Of a stretch of 37,322 nucleotides of DNA, positions 15,338 to 23,102 are shown piece by piece (positions within the stretch are counted from its first letter, which is position 1; every line of letters starts with the position of its first letter). Location: IMG/VR virus record IMGVR_UViG_3300044960_000372, positions 1 to 37,322 of that record; one strand, given 5' to 3'. The notes below the pieces were generated by a model that saw nothing but the letters and a program-made list of their open reading frames with translations, was not told the origin of the DNA and did no database searches. Source of the stretch: a virus. The position numbers and the translations under genes were made by a program.

Positions 15338-15745
15338 TCACCCTCCGAGCTTGCGTTGGCGCACGCGCTCGATCGCGCGCTCGATCGCCTCGATCGCTTC
15401 CTTCGGCTCCGGGTCGCCCTGCACGAACGGGAGGATCTGCCGGCGCGGGCGGTTCTCACGATGGCCCATCATCCGATTCTGAAAGAACGCGCCGTTCGAC
15501 GGCGACGCGAGCTTGACGACGAAGCTCGCGCCCGACACGGTGACGGATAGCGCGCTCGAGACGTCTGCGTAGGGCGTGCCGTCCTTGCGCGGCGCGAAGG
15601 GCTTGCCCTCGATGTCGCGGCCGGCGGCGGTCTTCTCTCGCAGCGCTCTCAGCGCGTCGTTGGCCGCCTCCTTCGCGATCTCCTCGGGCGCCGTGCCGAG
15701 AGCCTCGATCTGCTCGATGAGCTCGCGCAGGTCCGCCACGATCAT
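15338..15745 (-). CDS. Virion morphogenesis / tail completion protein (Mu gpG-like)
   Basis: This 135-residue protein has an N-terminal helix (DLRELIEQIEALG), then DIEGKPFAPRKDGTPYAD, FFQNRMMGHRENRPRRQILP and a C-terminal helix AIEAIERAIERVRQRK. The RDGTP-like turn and the basic RPRRQILPF strand are typical of the gpG/HK97 gp10-like head-tail joining family. It starts in an ATGA overlap with the gp36-like gene. It is expected to act in neck assembly. Confidence 0.6.
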   Translation of the reverse strand: MIVADLRELIEQIEALGTAPEEIAKEAANDALRALREKTAAGRDIEGKPFAPRKDGTPYADVSSALSVTVSGASFVVKLASPSNGAFFQNRMMGHRENRPRRQILPFVQGDPEPKEAIEAIERAIERVRQRKLGG

Positions 15746-16203
15746 CGCCTCCCGCGCATCGTCCGGTGCCAGTCGATCGGCGAGCGGAACGAGAACGCGC
15801 GAGCCCTCCGCCTCGACACGCCGTCCTCGTCCTGCTTGCCAGGCTCCGGCTCGCGAAGAGGAAGCTCGACGAGTCCGTCCCGCGCGTTCGCTGCCTTCGA
15901 GAGCCACTCGATCGCCTCGTCCCGTGCCTTCACGATCTCGCCGTCTTGCTGGCTCGACGGATCGAAGCCGATGAAGATACGGATCTGGTACGAGAGGATC
16001 TGAGCGGCGTGGAACTTTACCGCCTCGGGCACCGGATCCTTGAAGGGCGTGGCGTACCGCTTGAACAGGTACGAGTCGATCAGGCGAGACACCGCCTCCG
16101 ACATCGCCTCGAAGCGCCCAGGGTGCTTGTCGACGAAGTCGTCGAGTTCCGCGTCTGGGATCGAGCCCATGACGCGAAAGTATGCGATGTCGACATACGC
16201 CAT
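15742..16203 (-). CDS. Neck protein, Mu gp36-like (DUF1320)
   Basis: The 153-residue protein begins MAYVDIAYFRVMGSIPDAEL and has an all-helical core with SRLIDSYLFKRYATPF and VKFHAAQILSYQIRIF. These match the DUF1320/gp36 head-completion pattern. The ATG at 16203 has GAGGG five bases upstream. It is the first gene after the capsid gene and its hairpin. It should bind the portal-side connector. Confidence 0.7.
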   Translation of the reverse strand: MAYVDIAYFRVMGSIPDAELDDFVDKHPGRFEAMSEAVSRLIDSYLFKRYATPFKDPVPEAVKFHAAQILSYQIRIFIGFDPSSQQDGEIVKARDEAIEWLSKAANARDGLVELPLREPEPGKQDEDGVSRRRARAFSFRSPIDWHRTMRGRR

Positions 16204-16221
16204 CTGCGCCCTCTAATGACA

Positions 16222-16255
16222 ACGGCCCGCGCCGGTCGGACCGAACGCGGGCCGT
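16222..16255 (-). terminator. Hairpin downstream of the major capsid gene
   Basis: A perfect 10-bp inverted repeat, ACGGCCCGCG and CGCGGGCCGT, encloses a 14-base loop that can itself pair. It starts 20 bases after the capsid stop in the direction of transcription. Only a weak T-rich tract (TTGTCATTAG) follows on the minus strand. It is better read as an attenuator or mRNA-stabilising hairpin that keeps capsid expression above that of neck genes than as a full terminator. Confidence 0.5.
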
Positions 16256-16274
16256 CGCGGTCAGATCGCGCCCG

Positions 16275-17213
16275 TCACTGGCAGATGCAGCGCTGCGCGA
16301 GGTACGGGTGACCGAGATACGCGGTGAGGTCGCCGGTCACGAGGTACTCGAGCTCCTGCATGCGAGCCAGCTCGGGCACCGTGAGCCCGTCGAAGTTCGT
16401 CATCGTCATCGGGATAAGCGTCGAGATCCCGAACGGACGCGCGAACGCGCCGCCTCCCTCGAGCTCGCCGACGACGATCCAGACGTCCTTGTTGCCCACC
16501 TGCTCGAGCCCCGGCACCTGCACCGGGGTGATGTCGTACGAGCGCCGGATGATGTTCTCGGTCGTGCCGTTCGAGGTCCCGAAGAAGGCCGCATTCGTCG
16601 CCACGTGCGCCTTGTACTTGAGGGACGGGGGATGAAGCAGCCACTTTGCGCGAAGCGCGCGAGGCGTGCCGTCGGGCATCCTTCGGTCTTCGATCTGCGA
16701 GGCCGCCCAAGCGAGATTCTCCGGCGTCAGATCACGGCCCGCCTCCGTATTGGAGTAGACGCCCTGCGTGTTGTCCCTGTAGTTGTTGAAATGCCCTGTG
16801 TGCCAGAACGGGAGTCCGTCGTACGCCTTCGCGCTCTGGTCGTTGATGAGCTGCAGCAGCAACTTCTGCGGCAGCAGCGCGGCGGAGGCACCGAGACCAG
16901 CCGCAGCATCGGTCTTGATCTGCAGCGCGTTCTGCGTTTTGAAGTCGCGGTCTCGCACGACGAAACCACCGCCGGCCTGCTCGTGCTTGATCGCCATCCC
17001 GTGGGTCTTGAGGTCCGAGTACTCGATGCCCGGACCGACCCGGATCCGGATGTCCTCAACCAGGAACTCCCGGAGGTCGGCGACTCCGGCCCCCTCCACC
17101 TCGTTGGCGACGATGCTCGCCCAGCGGTTCTTGAGGGCGTTGTCGTAGCTGGCCTGATAGACGCTCTGCAGCGTCTTGTTCAGGGCCATCACGTGTTGCA
17201 TCGGGGTGAACAT
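16275..17213 (-). CDS. Major capsid protein (Mu T-like, HK97 fold expected)
   Basis: The 312-residue protein resembles the Mu major head subunit T family. It has an N-terminal helix ALNKTLQSVYQASYDNAL, the RVGPGIEYSDLKTHGMAIKH loop region, the conserved GLPFWHTGHFNNY and PRALRAKWLLHPPSL stretches and a C-terminal LTAYLGHPYLAQRC segment. The ATG at 17213 has GGAG about nine bases upstream. It follows protease, scaffold-like and decoration-like genes as in Mu. The mature N-terminus may be unprocessed because the scaffold is encoded separately. Confidence 0.85.
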   Translation of the reverse strand: MFTPMQHVMALNKTLQSVYQASYDNALKNRWASIVANEVEGAGVADLREFLVEDIRIRVGPGIEYSDLKTHGMAIKHEQAGGGFVVRDRDFKTQNALQIKTDAAAGLGASAALLPQKLLLQLINDQSAKAYDGLPFWHTGHFNNYRDNTQGVYSNTEAGRDLTPENLAWAASQIEDRRMPDGTPRALRAKWLLHPPSLKYKAHVATNAAFFGTSNGTTENIIRRSYDITPVQVPGLEQVGNKDVWIVVGELEGGGAFARPFGISTLIPMTMTNFDGLTVPELARMQELEYLVTGDLTAYLGHPYLAQRCICQ

Positions 17214-17277
17214 CTTTCGTCTCTCCGTCTCCGTGGAGGGTGAGGTTCGGACTCCGACTCTTCGTCAGAGATCAGAG

Positions 17278-17673
17278 TCAGAGGGGGAGGATCACGCGGA
17301 CGCGACCGTCGGCCTCGACGCCCGAGATCGTTCCCGCAAGCACCGCGTCCTCGCTCGTGAGCGACACGGTCTTGGGGTCCGCGCCCACGTAGCAGGGCTT
17401 CGTGACGTCCCTCAGACCGATCCCGGAGCCGGCGAAGAGGTACTCCTTCTGCCCGCGCGAGAACTCGATCGTGACCCACACGTCGCCGTCGTTCCCGGCC
17501 GTGTTGTCGGCGTCCTCAATCGCGACGCCGAAGACCGTCCCCGAAACGCCGGGACCGGGCGCGGGGGCCGGCTCCGCGCAGCCGCTTGAGTTGATTACGA
17601 CCGTGTCACCGGCGGCGATCCTCTCGCCGCCGGCAACCGGAACGATGTCCTTGTCCGTTCGGATGAAGCCCAT
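17278..17673 (-). CDS. Head decoration / capsid stabilising protein candidate
   Basis: The 131-residue, nearly all-beta protein has GERIAAGDTVVINSSG and ends ADGRVRVILPL. Small beta-rich proteins encoded immediately before the capsid often cement the head. GGAG lies five bases before the ATG at 17673. A 64-bp gap separates it from the capsid gene; it holds a weak GACTCT/AGAGTC inverted repeat. The function is inferred from position and composition. Confidence 0.55.
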   Translation of the reverse strand: MGFIRTDKDIVPVAGGERIAAGDTVVINSSGCAEPAPAPGPGVSGTVFGVAIEDADNTAGNDGDVWVTIEFSRGQKEYLFAGSGIGLRDVTKPCYVGADPKTVSLTSEDAVLAGTISGVEADGRVRVILPL

Positions 17674-17683
17674 CGTGCTCCCC

Positions 17684-18139
17684 TCACTTGCTCAGGTTGC
17701 GGAGCGTGTTCCGAGCGGCCGCCTCGATCGCCATGATCGTGGCGTCCTTCGGAGCCGGCGGATCCACGCGCGGGATGACCGTCGGCCTCGACGCCCGCTT
17801 CGCGAGGCCGATCGACGAAGCCTTCTCGAGCTTCGCCACTCGCTCGGTGAGCGACTTGATCGTCGCGAGCGCGGACGCGAGCTCCTTCGACGGCTCCTTC
17901 TCCTCCTCGCTCCCGCCGGACTCCGACGACGTCGTCGGCTCGCCCTCCGACGTGTTCGCCTTCTCCTCGGACGACTCCGAGGACTCCGACGCCTGCGTCT
18001 CCTGCTCCTGCGCTTGCTGCGCGTCGAGCAGCGAATTGAAGTACGCGGACAGCTTGTCGAGCGCCGCCGCCTTCGCCTCGTCGGAGGCGGACGCGTCGAC
18101 GAGGGTCGCAAGCGCCGCGATCAGCTCCTTCGGATCCAT
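17684..18139 (-). CDS. Scaffold-like protein
   Basis: This 151-residue protein is strongly acidic. Ser/Glu-rich low complexity at about 48-85 (SESSESSEEK, GGSEEEKEPS) is followed by a coiled coil (ELASALATIKSLTERVAKLE) and a basic Pro-rich C-terminal arm ending NTLRNLSK. Acidic coiled-coil plus basic tail is the usual design of capsid scaffolds, and it lies between protease and capsid. In Mu the scaffold is translated from an internal start in the protease gene; here it is a separate gene. The ATG at 18139 follows repeat element 4 and has no clear Shine-Dalgarno sequence. Confidence 0.6.
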   Translation of the reverse strand: MDPKELIAALATLVDASASDEAKAAALDKLSAYFNSLLDAQQAQEQETQASESSESSEEKANTSEGEPTTSSESGGSEEEKEPSKELASALATIKSLTERVAKLEKASSIGLAKRASRPTVIPRVDPPAPKDATIMAIEAAARNTLRNLSK

Positions 18140-18154
18140 CACCTGGATCGGCGC

Positions 18155-18171
18155 ACAAAAGAAGGCGTCAC
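18155..18171 (-). promoter_or_regulatory. Late-arm start-associated element, copy 4
   Basis: The minus strand reads GTGACGCCTTCTTTTGT. Its TGA (18168-18170) is the stop of the protease gene, and the scaffold-like ATG follows 15 bases later with only a weak AGG upstream. Confidence 0.85.
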
Positions 18172-18743
18172 GATCTCGAGCGAAGCTGCAGCACGCGAAG
18201 CTTCGCCATCGAGAGAGAAAGCCGTCCGCCCAACGGCGACACGGACATCGCGGACGCAAGCGCGGGGATGCCGTGAGTCCTCGGGTTGTTCGTCAGCGCG
18301 CAGTTCACGTACGAGATGACTTCACGCGTTTTCTCCTCGACGTAGAAACACGGCGAGAAGTACCGCCACTCCGGCGGGTCCGCCTCGAGCCCGGCGCGCG
18401 CCTCGTCCGTCCACGTGCACGACACGGCCCAGAGCTCCGGCTTGCCGTTCTCGTCCTCGCGCACCTCGAGGACGTGCCAACCAGCAGCCTTCGACGCTTC
18501 GGGCGGCGCGTCCGGCATCATCGACCGGTGGTCGAAGTCGAAGCTGTAGATCCGACCGCGCTCGTTCTGCTCCTTGATGAGGAGCTCCGCCGACCGCTCC
18601 GAGAACACGAACGGTTCCCCACCGTCGCACGCGTTCGGCCCGTACGCCCAGATCCGGAACGCCGTCGGCGCCTTCCCCGGACCGGGGCGCTCGACAAGCG
18701 GTCGCGCGGCGGCGAGCTCGGAGATCGCAAGAATCGACCTCAA
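18168..18743 (-). CDS. Prohead protease (Mu I-like)
   Basis: The 191-residue protein matches the Mu-like I protein pattern: SFDFDHRSMMPD, then AAGWHVLEVRE, ELWAVSCTWTDEARA, EWRYFSPCFYVEE and the C-terminal CALTNNPRTHG. The His in DFDHRS and the Ser in YFSP are the likely catalytic pair of this serine protease. It would mature the head. The start is a TTG at 18743 whose TTGA overlaps the portal stop; GGAGG lies six bases before it. The stop codon is part of repeat element 4. Confidence 0.85.
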   Translation of the reverse strand: MRSILAISELAAARPLVERPGPGKAPTAFRIWAYGPNACDGGEPFVFSERSAELLIKEQNERGRIYSFDFDHRSMMPDAPPEASKAAGWHVLEVREDENGKPELWAVSCTWTDEARAGLEADPPEWRYFSPCFYVEEKTREVISYVNCALTNNPRTHGIPALASAMSVSPLGGRLSLSMAKLRVLQLRSRS

Positions 18744-20026
18744 GACACACCTCCGGTGATCGGCACACCGAACTTACGAGCCATCGCGGCGACGTCGACT
18801 CGCTCGGGGGCGCCGCTCGTCACGAGCGCGTCGAGCCACTTCTTCACCGCGTCGCCGCCGACGTTCACGGCGTTCGCCTCCGACGCGAGATCCTTCGGCG
18901 GCGTCGCGTCCCATCGCACGCGCGGTCGGTGGAACCAGCCATCGAACGAAAATCGTCGCTGCGCCCAGACAGGGATCACCTGCTCGTTCAGCGCGGACGC
19001 CATCGTCTCCGCGTCGCCACGGATGAGGTCGTGCTTGACCTTGGCGAAGACGCTATTGTTCGCGAAACCGGTGCCCGGCTCGGTGGTTCCACGCTGGCCG
19101 GAGATCGCGAATATGACGTCCTCCTTCGATGCCTCGAGCTGGTCCTTCATCGAGCTGGGCGTCGTCTGCGACGGGTGCTCGAGATCGAACTGCCATCCCT
19201 CGTTCAAGAGGATGGCCGGGAACGGGCCGAAATGGTTGATCGCGTCGAACGTCTCGCGGACCTCGTCCTCGTTCGCGCCGTTCGGGACCGTGAGCTTCTT
19301 GATCGGGAACGCGAGGGAGTTGTTCCAGGCGCCCAAGTTGAGGAACGCCTGCCTACGTGTGACGTAGGCGAACGCGAGAGCGCGCCAAAGGCCGTACCTC
19401 CACGGGTAATCCGACCCATGCGGGAACGCGAGCAGCCATCGGCCATCGCCCGGCGTCACCGGCTCCTGCTCGCCGTACGCCGTGCGGACGTACCACTGAT
19501 TTTCGCTGAATCGGTACGTGAGGAACTCGGGGTTCCTTCGAACGAGACGAAGCCGTCCGTCCTCGTCCTCGAGGATCTCCCCGAACATGATGTTCAGGAG
19601 CCCGCCGTCACGAGCGATCAGGCTAAGTTCCGACGCCGGGCATAGCGTGTCGAACTCGCGCGAGAGCGCGATCGCGTATTCCTCCGCCGGACGCATTGAC
19701 CCTCGGTACGGTCGACCGTCTGGCGCCTCTTCCACGCTCGCCTCGAAGTACCGAGGCAGGTGGAGCATGCCATCGAAGCGCGTCGACAGCTCTCCCGCGA
19801 TCAGGCCGTCGCCGATCAGCGTGTCGGCGATGCGGCCGATCATCTGCATGTTGCCCGTCTCGGCGACGGCCAGCGCGGCGTCGATGTCCGGGATGTCCCA
19901 GTCGACGTACGTGGGCATCCACGGCGTGAGGTTCAACGCGCGCTTGCCGCGTCCGCCCTTCTTGACCTCGCGCGGACCCTGCGAACCTCGCACGAAGTTC
20001 AGGAATCGACGGACGACATTGGGCAT
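18740..20026 (-). CDS. Portal protein (Mu gp29-like, DUF935)
   Basis: The 428-residue protein has the gp29 features: IADTLIGDGLIAGELSTRF near residue 70, then GRWLLAFPHGSDYPWRYGLW, ISGQRGTTEPGTGFANNSVF and a C-terminal wing/clip region. It forms the dodecameric DNA gate at the head vertex. The ATG at 20026 lies 22 bases after repeat element 5 without a Shine-Dalgarno sequence. A second ATG at 20036 is out of frame. No gpF (gp30) homologue follows, unlike in Mu. Confidence 0.85.
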   Translation of the reverse strand: MPNVVRRFLNFVRGSQGPREVKKGGRGKRALNLTPWMPTYVDWDIPDIDAALAVAETGNMQMIGRIADTLIGDGLIAGELSTRFDGMLHLPRYFEASVEEAPDGRPYRGSMRPAEEYAIALSREFDTLCPASELSLIARDGGLLNIMFGEILEDEDGRLRLVRRNPEFLTYRFSENQWYVRTAYGEQEPVTPGDGRWLLAFPHGSDYPWRYGLWRALAFAYVTRRQAFLNLGAWNNSLAFPIKKLTVPNGANEDEVRETFDAINHFGPFPAILLNEGWQFDLEHPSQTTPSSMKDQLEASKEDVIFAISGQRGTTEPGTGFANNSVFAKVKHDLIRGDAETMASALNEQVIPVWAQRRFSFDGWFHRPRVRWDATPPKDLASEANAVNVGGDAVKKWLDALVTSGAPERVDVAAMARKFGVPITGGVS

Positions 20027-20048
20027 GAGGCTTCATGCGTCCGGTGTT

Positions 20049-20065
20049 ACAAAAGAAGGCGTCAC
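20049..20065 (-). promoter_or_regulatory. Late-arm start-associated element, copy 5
   Basis: The minus strand reads GTGACGCCTTCTTTTGT. Its TGA (20062-20064) is the stop of the large terminase gene, and the portal ATG follows 22 bases later. Confidence 0.85.
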
Positions 20066-21798
20066 CGACGGCGCTGTGTGAGCCACTGCGAGAGCACGCG
20101 TCCAGGCGTCGGCCGGATGCGATCCGACGGCGGCGTCACGCGAGGACGAGGAGGCGGCGGCGCAGGGCGACCGGGAGGAGGCACGACACGGGCCCACGTC
20201 CGCTCGTGCAGGCCGTCCGGTTCCCAGACCGCTAGCCCGAGGCTGTCCGCACGGTCCGGCGACCGTTTGAGCCGCTTCCGGATCGAGTCCTTGCGCTCGA
20301 TCGTCCGCTTGTGCGCGTGCTTTGGGTTGTGCGGGCTCCCGTACGTCACCGTGTAGAGCTCCTCATGCAAGAGGGGATCGTTTGGTAGCTCCCCTCCGGC
20401 GCGGATCCACGCGCGCACCGTGAACCAAATCTCGTCCCGGATGAACAGGTACTCGTCGAACCGCACCGGCGGCGGATCGCCAGGCCGAACGGCGAAGACG
20501 ACGTCTTGCCGCGCCTTCGTTCGCAGGATCTCGCGGTACGTGTCGGCGCCGATGCCTGCTGCGTCGACCTTGATGCGGACGCTCTCTCCGGGCGCCCGGT
20601 ACCTGTCCGCGATCCGCACCACCTCGTCGGCGATGCCGAACTTGTCGAGCCCGTTGTGCACGGACTGCTCGATGCACACGAGCCCGCGCACGGCCGTGAT
20701 CACGATGTCGTCAGCGTCGGGACCTTCACCGGCGACGTCGACGCCTATCGCAAGCTGGCCTGCCTCGCGCGCGAACAGCTCCGGCGGTCGACCTTTCAAC
20801 AGCTCTCGTCGCTCGAGCCATCGAGCCACGGCATCGTCGACCATGCCCCTCGAGATGAGCTGCTTGTCGTCGACCCTCGGAAACTGCGCGAGAACGCGCA
20901 ACCGATACTCGGGATGATCCTCGTCGCCGCCACACTCGGCGAGCACCTCCTCGACCCACACGCGCGACGCGAACGCTGCAGACGCAGGGATGATGCCTGC
21001 CTCGACGTACGAGATTATCTCGAAGGCGTCGATCCGAAAGGTATGGTACAGGTGCTCGTGCCGATGAAACGCGTCGAAGAATACTCCCGACGCATAGTTC
21101 GCGTTGCCGAGCAGCAACAGGCGAGTTTGCTCTGCGGCGAGGGACGTCTTGAGCGCCGTCATGTGCTCGTCCCGGATGCCGGGCGCCTCGTCAACGATGA
21201 TGAGGATCCGGCCACTGAGCCCCTGTAGCGCGACCGGATTCGTCGCCGCGACTCCGAAAATCTGCCGCCCATCGGGCGCCGTTATGCCGTCGGTCGGCTT
21301 CGTCAACGGCTCCTCCTCGATGATCGCCGAATGCGGGCACGGTTTCGGAAGCTCCTCCTCCCGGATGTACTCGGGATTCGGGTGCGTCCGAGCGAAGGCC
21401 TCGCGGCAGTCGCCGCAGCAACCGGAGCGACGCACGAGCGCTCGGATCTCGTGGTACAGGTTCGAGTCGAGGTTGTCTTCCGTCGGCGCGAACAGGATCG
21501 CGCGCGCGCCGGGGAATGTGCAGTACCACCAGAGAGCCGTGACGCCGCCCGTCATGGTCTTTCCGGCCTTGTGGCAAGTCACGACGGCCGTGCGTCGGTT
21601 TTGGACGACAGAGAAAATGATCTGCACCTGCCCAGGATGCAGACGGATCCCGAAGATGTCCCACGCGAACGCCTCGGGGTCGTCTCGGTACTTCGGCGAC
21701 GGCCACTGAAGCCGAGATGCACGCTCCGCGGCGACGTGGATCGCGTCTCGGAAGGCGAGGTAGATCGGTGTCTCCGTGGTCGTCACTTCCGCCACCAT
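20062..21798 (-). CDS. Terminase large subunit
   Basis: The 578-residue packaging motor and nuclease shows a modified Walker A (TCHKAGKT, 74-81), Walker B ILIIVDEA (198-205), a coupling motif LLLGNAN (228-234) and nuclease-domain aspartates in IGVDVAGEGP (D354), KVDAAGIGAD (D412) and SPDRADSLGL (about D518). An insert between Walker A and B carries CCGDC and CPH (127-156), a possible zinc site. The ATG at 21798 overlaps the upstream gene by 16 bp. The open frame extends far upstream but without coding character. Confidence 0.9.
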   Translation of the reverse strand: MVAEVTTTETPIYLAFRDAIHVAAERASRLQWPSPKYRDDPEAFAWDIFGIRLHPGQVQIIFSVVQNRRTAVVTCHKAGKTMTGGVTALWWYCTFPGARAILFAPTEDNLDSNLYHEIRALVRRSGCCGDCREAFARTHPNPEYIREEELPKPCPHSAIIEEEPLTKPTDGITAPDGRQIFGVAATNPVALQGLSGRILIIVDEAPGIRDEHMTALKTSLAAEQTRLLLLGNANYASGVFFDAFHRHEHLYHTFRIDAFEIISYVEAGIIPASAAFASRVWVEEVLAECGGDEDHPEYRLRVLAQFPRVDDKQLISRGMVDDAVARWLERRELLKGRPPELFAREAGQLAIGVDVAGEGPDADDIVITAVRGLVCIEQSVHNGLDKFGIADEVVRIADRYRAPGESVRIKVDAAGIGADTYREILRTKARQDVVFAVRPGDPPPVRFDEYLFIRDEIWFTVRAWIRAGGELPNDPLLHEELYTVTYGSPHNPKHAHKRTIERKDSIRKRLKRSPDRADSLGLAVWEPDGLHERTWARVVPPPGRPAPPPPRPRVTPPSDRIRPTPGRVLSQWLTQRRR

Positions 21799-22469
21799 GA
21801 GCCTTTCCCCGCGTGGTGAGACAGGATGCCGAGGTGATCGACGAGGTGACGGAGCGCCGCTGCCTGCGCGGAGAGCTCCGGCGACCGGTCGACTCGTGCC
21901 AGCGCGCGGAAGAACTCGCGCTTGATCTTGTTCGCACGCGTCCTCGTCCACACGTGCCGTTGGTGAGGCGTCTTGTCCTCCGGACACGGCCAGCGTCGTC
22001 GCGCGACCTCCGAGAACGATGTCGTCTCGTAGACGTCGCGCACGACAGCCAGGCGCGTCGGCGAGAGGACACGCTCGAGCGCTCGCATGTCGACCTCCGG
22101 CCTCGTCGCAAGGTACATGATGCGCGCGCGAGCTCGCCGGACGAGATAGCTCACCACCTGCTGACTGCGCACGTCGAGCACGTCCGCGATCTCCGCCTGC
22201 GGCGTCTTCGGGTAACCGAGCAACCCGAGATGAAGAGCGAGCGCGAGCGCCTCGTGAGCCGGGATCCTTTCGAGGTACTTCTCGAGCCGTGCCTGCGCGA
22301 GCTCTCGGATCGCTGCGTAGTCTCTCTCTGCCATGTCGTCCTCGTCGCCTTCCTCGGCGGCGATCAGGAGATCTTCCGGCGTCACCGAGTTGCGGACCTC
22401 CGGCATCCACTCGACCTCGTGCAGCGGCAGGAACGGCCCGCCGTGCGCCCTCGTCGTCGCGACCGTCAT
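21783..22469 (-). CDS. HTH protein upstream of the large terminase (small-terminase or sigma-like candidate)
   Basis: The 228-residue protein has a helical domain with a helix-turn-helix at about 90-125 (KTPQAEIADVLDVRSQQVVS) and a second, similar helical repeat around 145-170 (TTSFSEVARRRWPCPEDKT). The C-terminus is basic. The two-HTH arrangement recalls sigma-70 region 4-type proteins as well as small terminases. It overlaps the large terminase by 16 bp and the upstream HTH gene by ATGA. DNA recognition for packaging or late-gene activation are both possible. Confidence 0.5.
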   Translation of the reverse strand: MTVATTRAHGGPFLPLHEVEWMPEVRNSVTPEDLLIAAEEGDEDDMAERDYAAIRELAQARLEKYLERIPAHEALALALHLGLLGYPKTPQAEIADVLDVRSQQVVSYLVRRARARIMYLATRPEVDMRALERVLSPTRLAVVRDVYETTSFSEVARRRWPCPEDKTPHQRHVWTRTRANKIKREFFRALARVDRSPELSAQAAALRHLVDHLGILSHHAGKGSWWRK

Positions 22470-23047
22470 GGGAACGCCTTTGCTACGGCCGCAAGGGCCT
22501 CGGGGAACTGCGCCAGCGCGTCGACGATGCGTTGCACGCATCGACGGAACTCGGGATGGGCGGCGATGCGCTGCATCGTCAGCGCGTTCTCGCCAGTGCT
22601 GCGGTCGAGCGCGATCTGCGCGTCCACGAGCTTCTTGATCGCTTCGGCCCTCTTGACGCCAGAGAGCTCGGTCGAGCGCTCTAGCTCGCGGATGCCCTCG
22701 CGGATGTACCGCCGGAGGCGATCCGTATTGCTCTCCACGTCTTCGTCCTCCGCGTCCTCGTCGTCTTCGTCGTCCGCCTCCGACGGAGGCGGTGGCGGTG
22801 GCGGCGGCGGCGCCTTCCGGCGTGGCTTCGCCGACCTCGCGGGCTCCGGAGGGGTCGGCGGCGCGTTGGTCCGCCCGTAGAGCTCCTCGAGACGCGCGAG
22901 CTGCGCCGCCGTCAGTCGCCTCGCCCCCGATCGCCACCGCGTCACGAGGGACTTATCGACGCCGACCTTGGCCGCGATCTCAGCGTGCGAGTCTGGGCAG
23001 TTCGCGATCAGCTCCCGCGCCCGTGCCGTCGTCGGGTCCTCTGTCAT
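22466..23047 (-). CDS. HTH / coiled-coil protein, terminase small subunit candidate
   Basis: This 193-residue protein begins with a Cro/XRE-type helix-turn-helix (SHAEIAAKVGVDKSLVTRWR, about 20-40). A poly-proline run of ten and an acidic Asp/Glu stretch (about 85-110) follow, then a helical oligomerisation domain ending ALAAVAKAF. N-terminal HTH plus C-terminal oligomerisation is the usual small-terminase plan. GGAGG lies about eight bases before the ATG at 23047. It is the first gene of the late operon; 55 bp separate it from the divergent lipoprotein gene. Confidence 0.55.
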   Translation of the reverse strand: MTEDPTTARARELIANCPDSHAEIAAKVGVDKSLVTRWRSGARRLTAAQLARLEELYGRTNAPPTPPEPARSAKPRRKAPPPPPPPPPSEADDEDDEDAEDEDVESNTDRLRRYIREGIRELERSTELSGVKRAEAIKKLVDAQIALDRSTGENALTMQRIAAHPEFRRCVQRIVDALAQFPEALAAVAKAFP

Positions 23048-23102
23048 GGCCTCGCCCTCCGACCGTTGACGGCCCGTCCTCCCATCGGCAACCCTGGTAG
23101 TC

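Noticed and set aside
3637-20065. The five 17-bp elements as intrinsic terminators
   Set aside because: The T-rich tract is present but no consistent GC hairpin precedes it in the five copies; conservation is of primary sequence and of position relative to stop and start codons.
20062-22410. 782-codon version of the terminase
   Set aside because: The extra 204 N-terminal residues are off-frame reads of the HTH gene upstream; the ATG at 21798 gives the normal terminase start.
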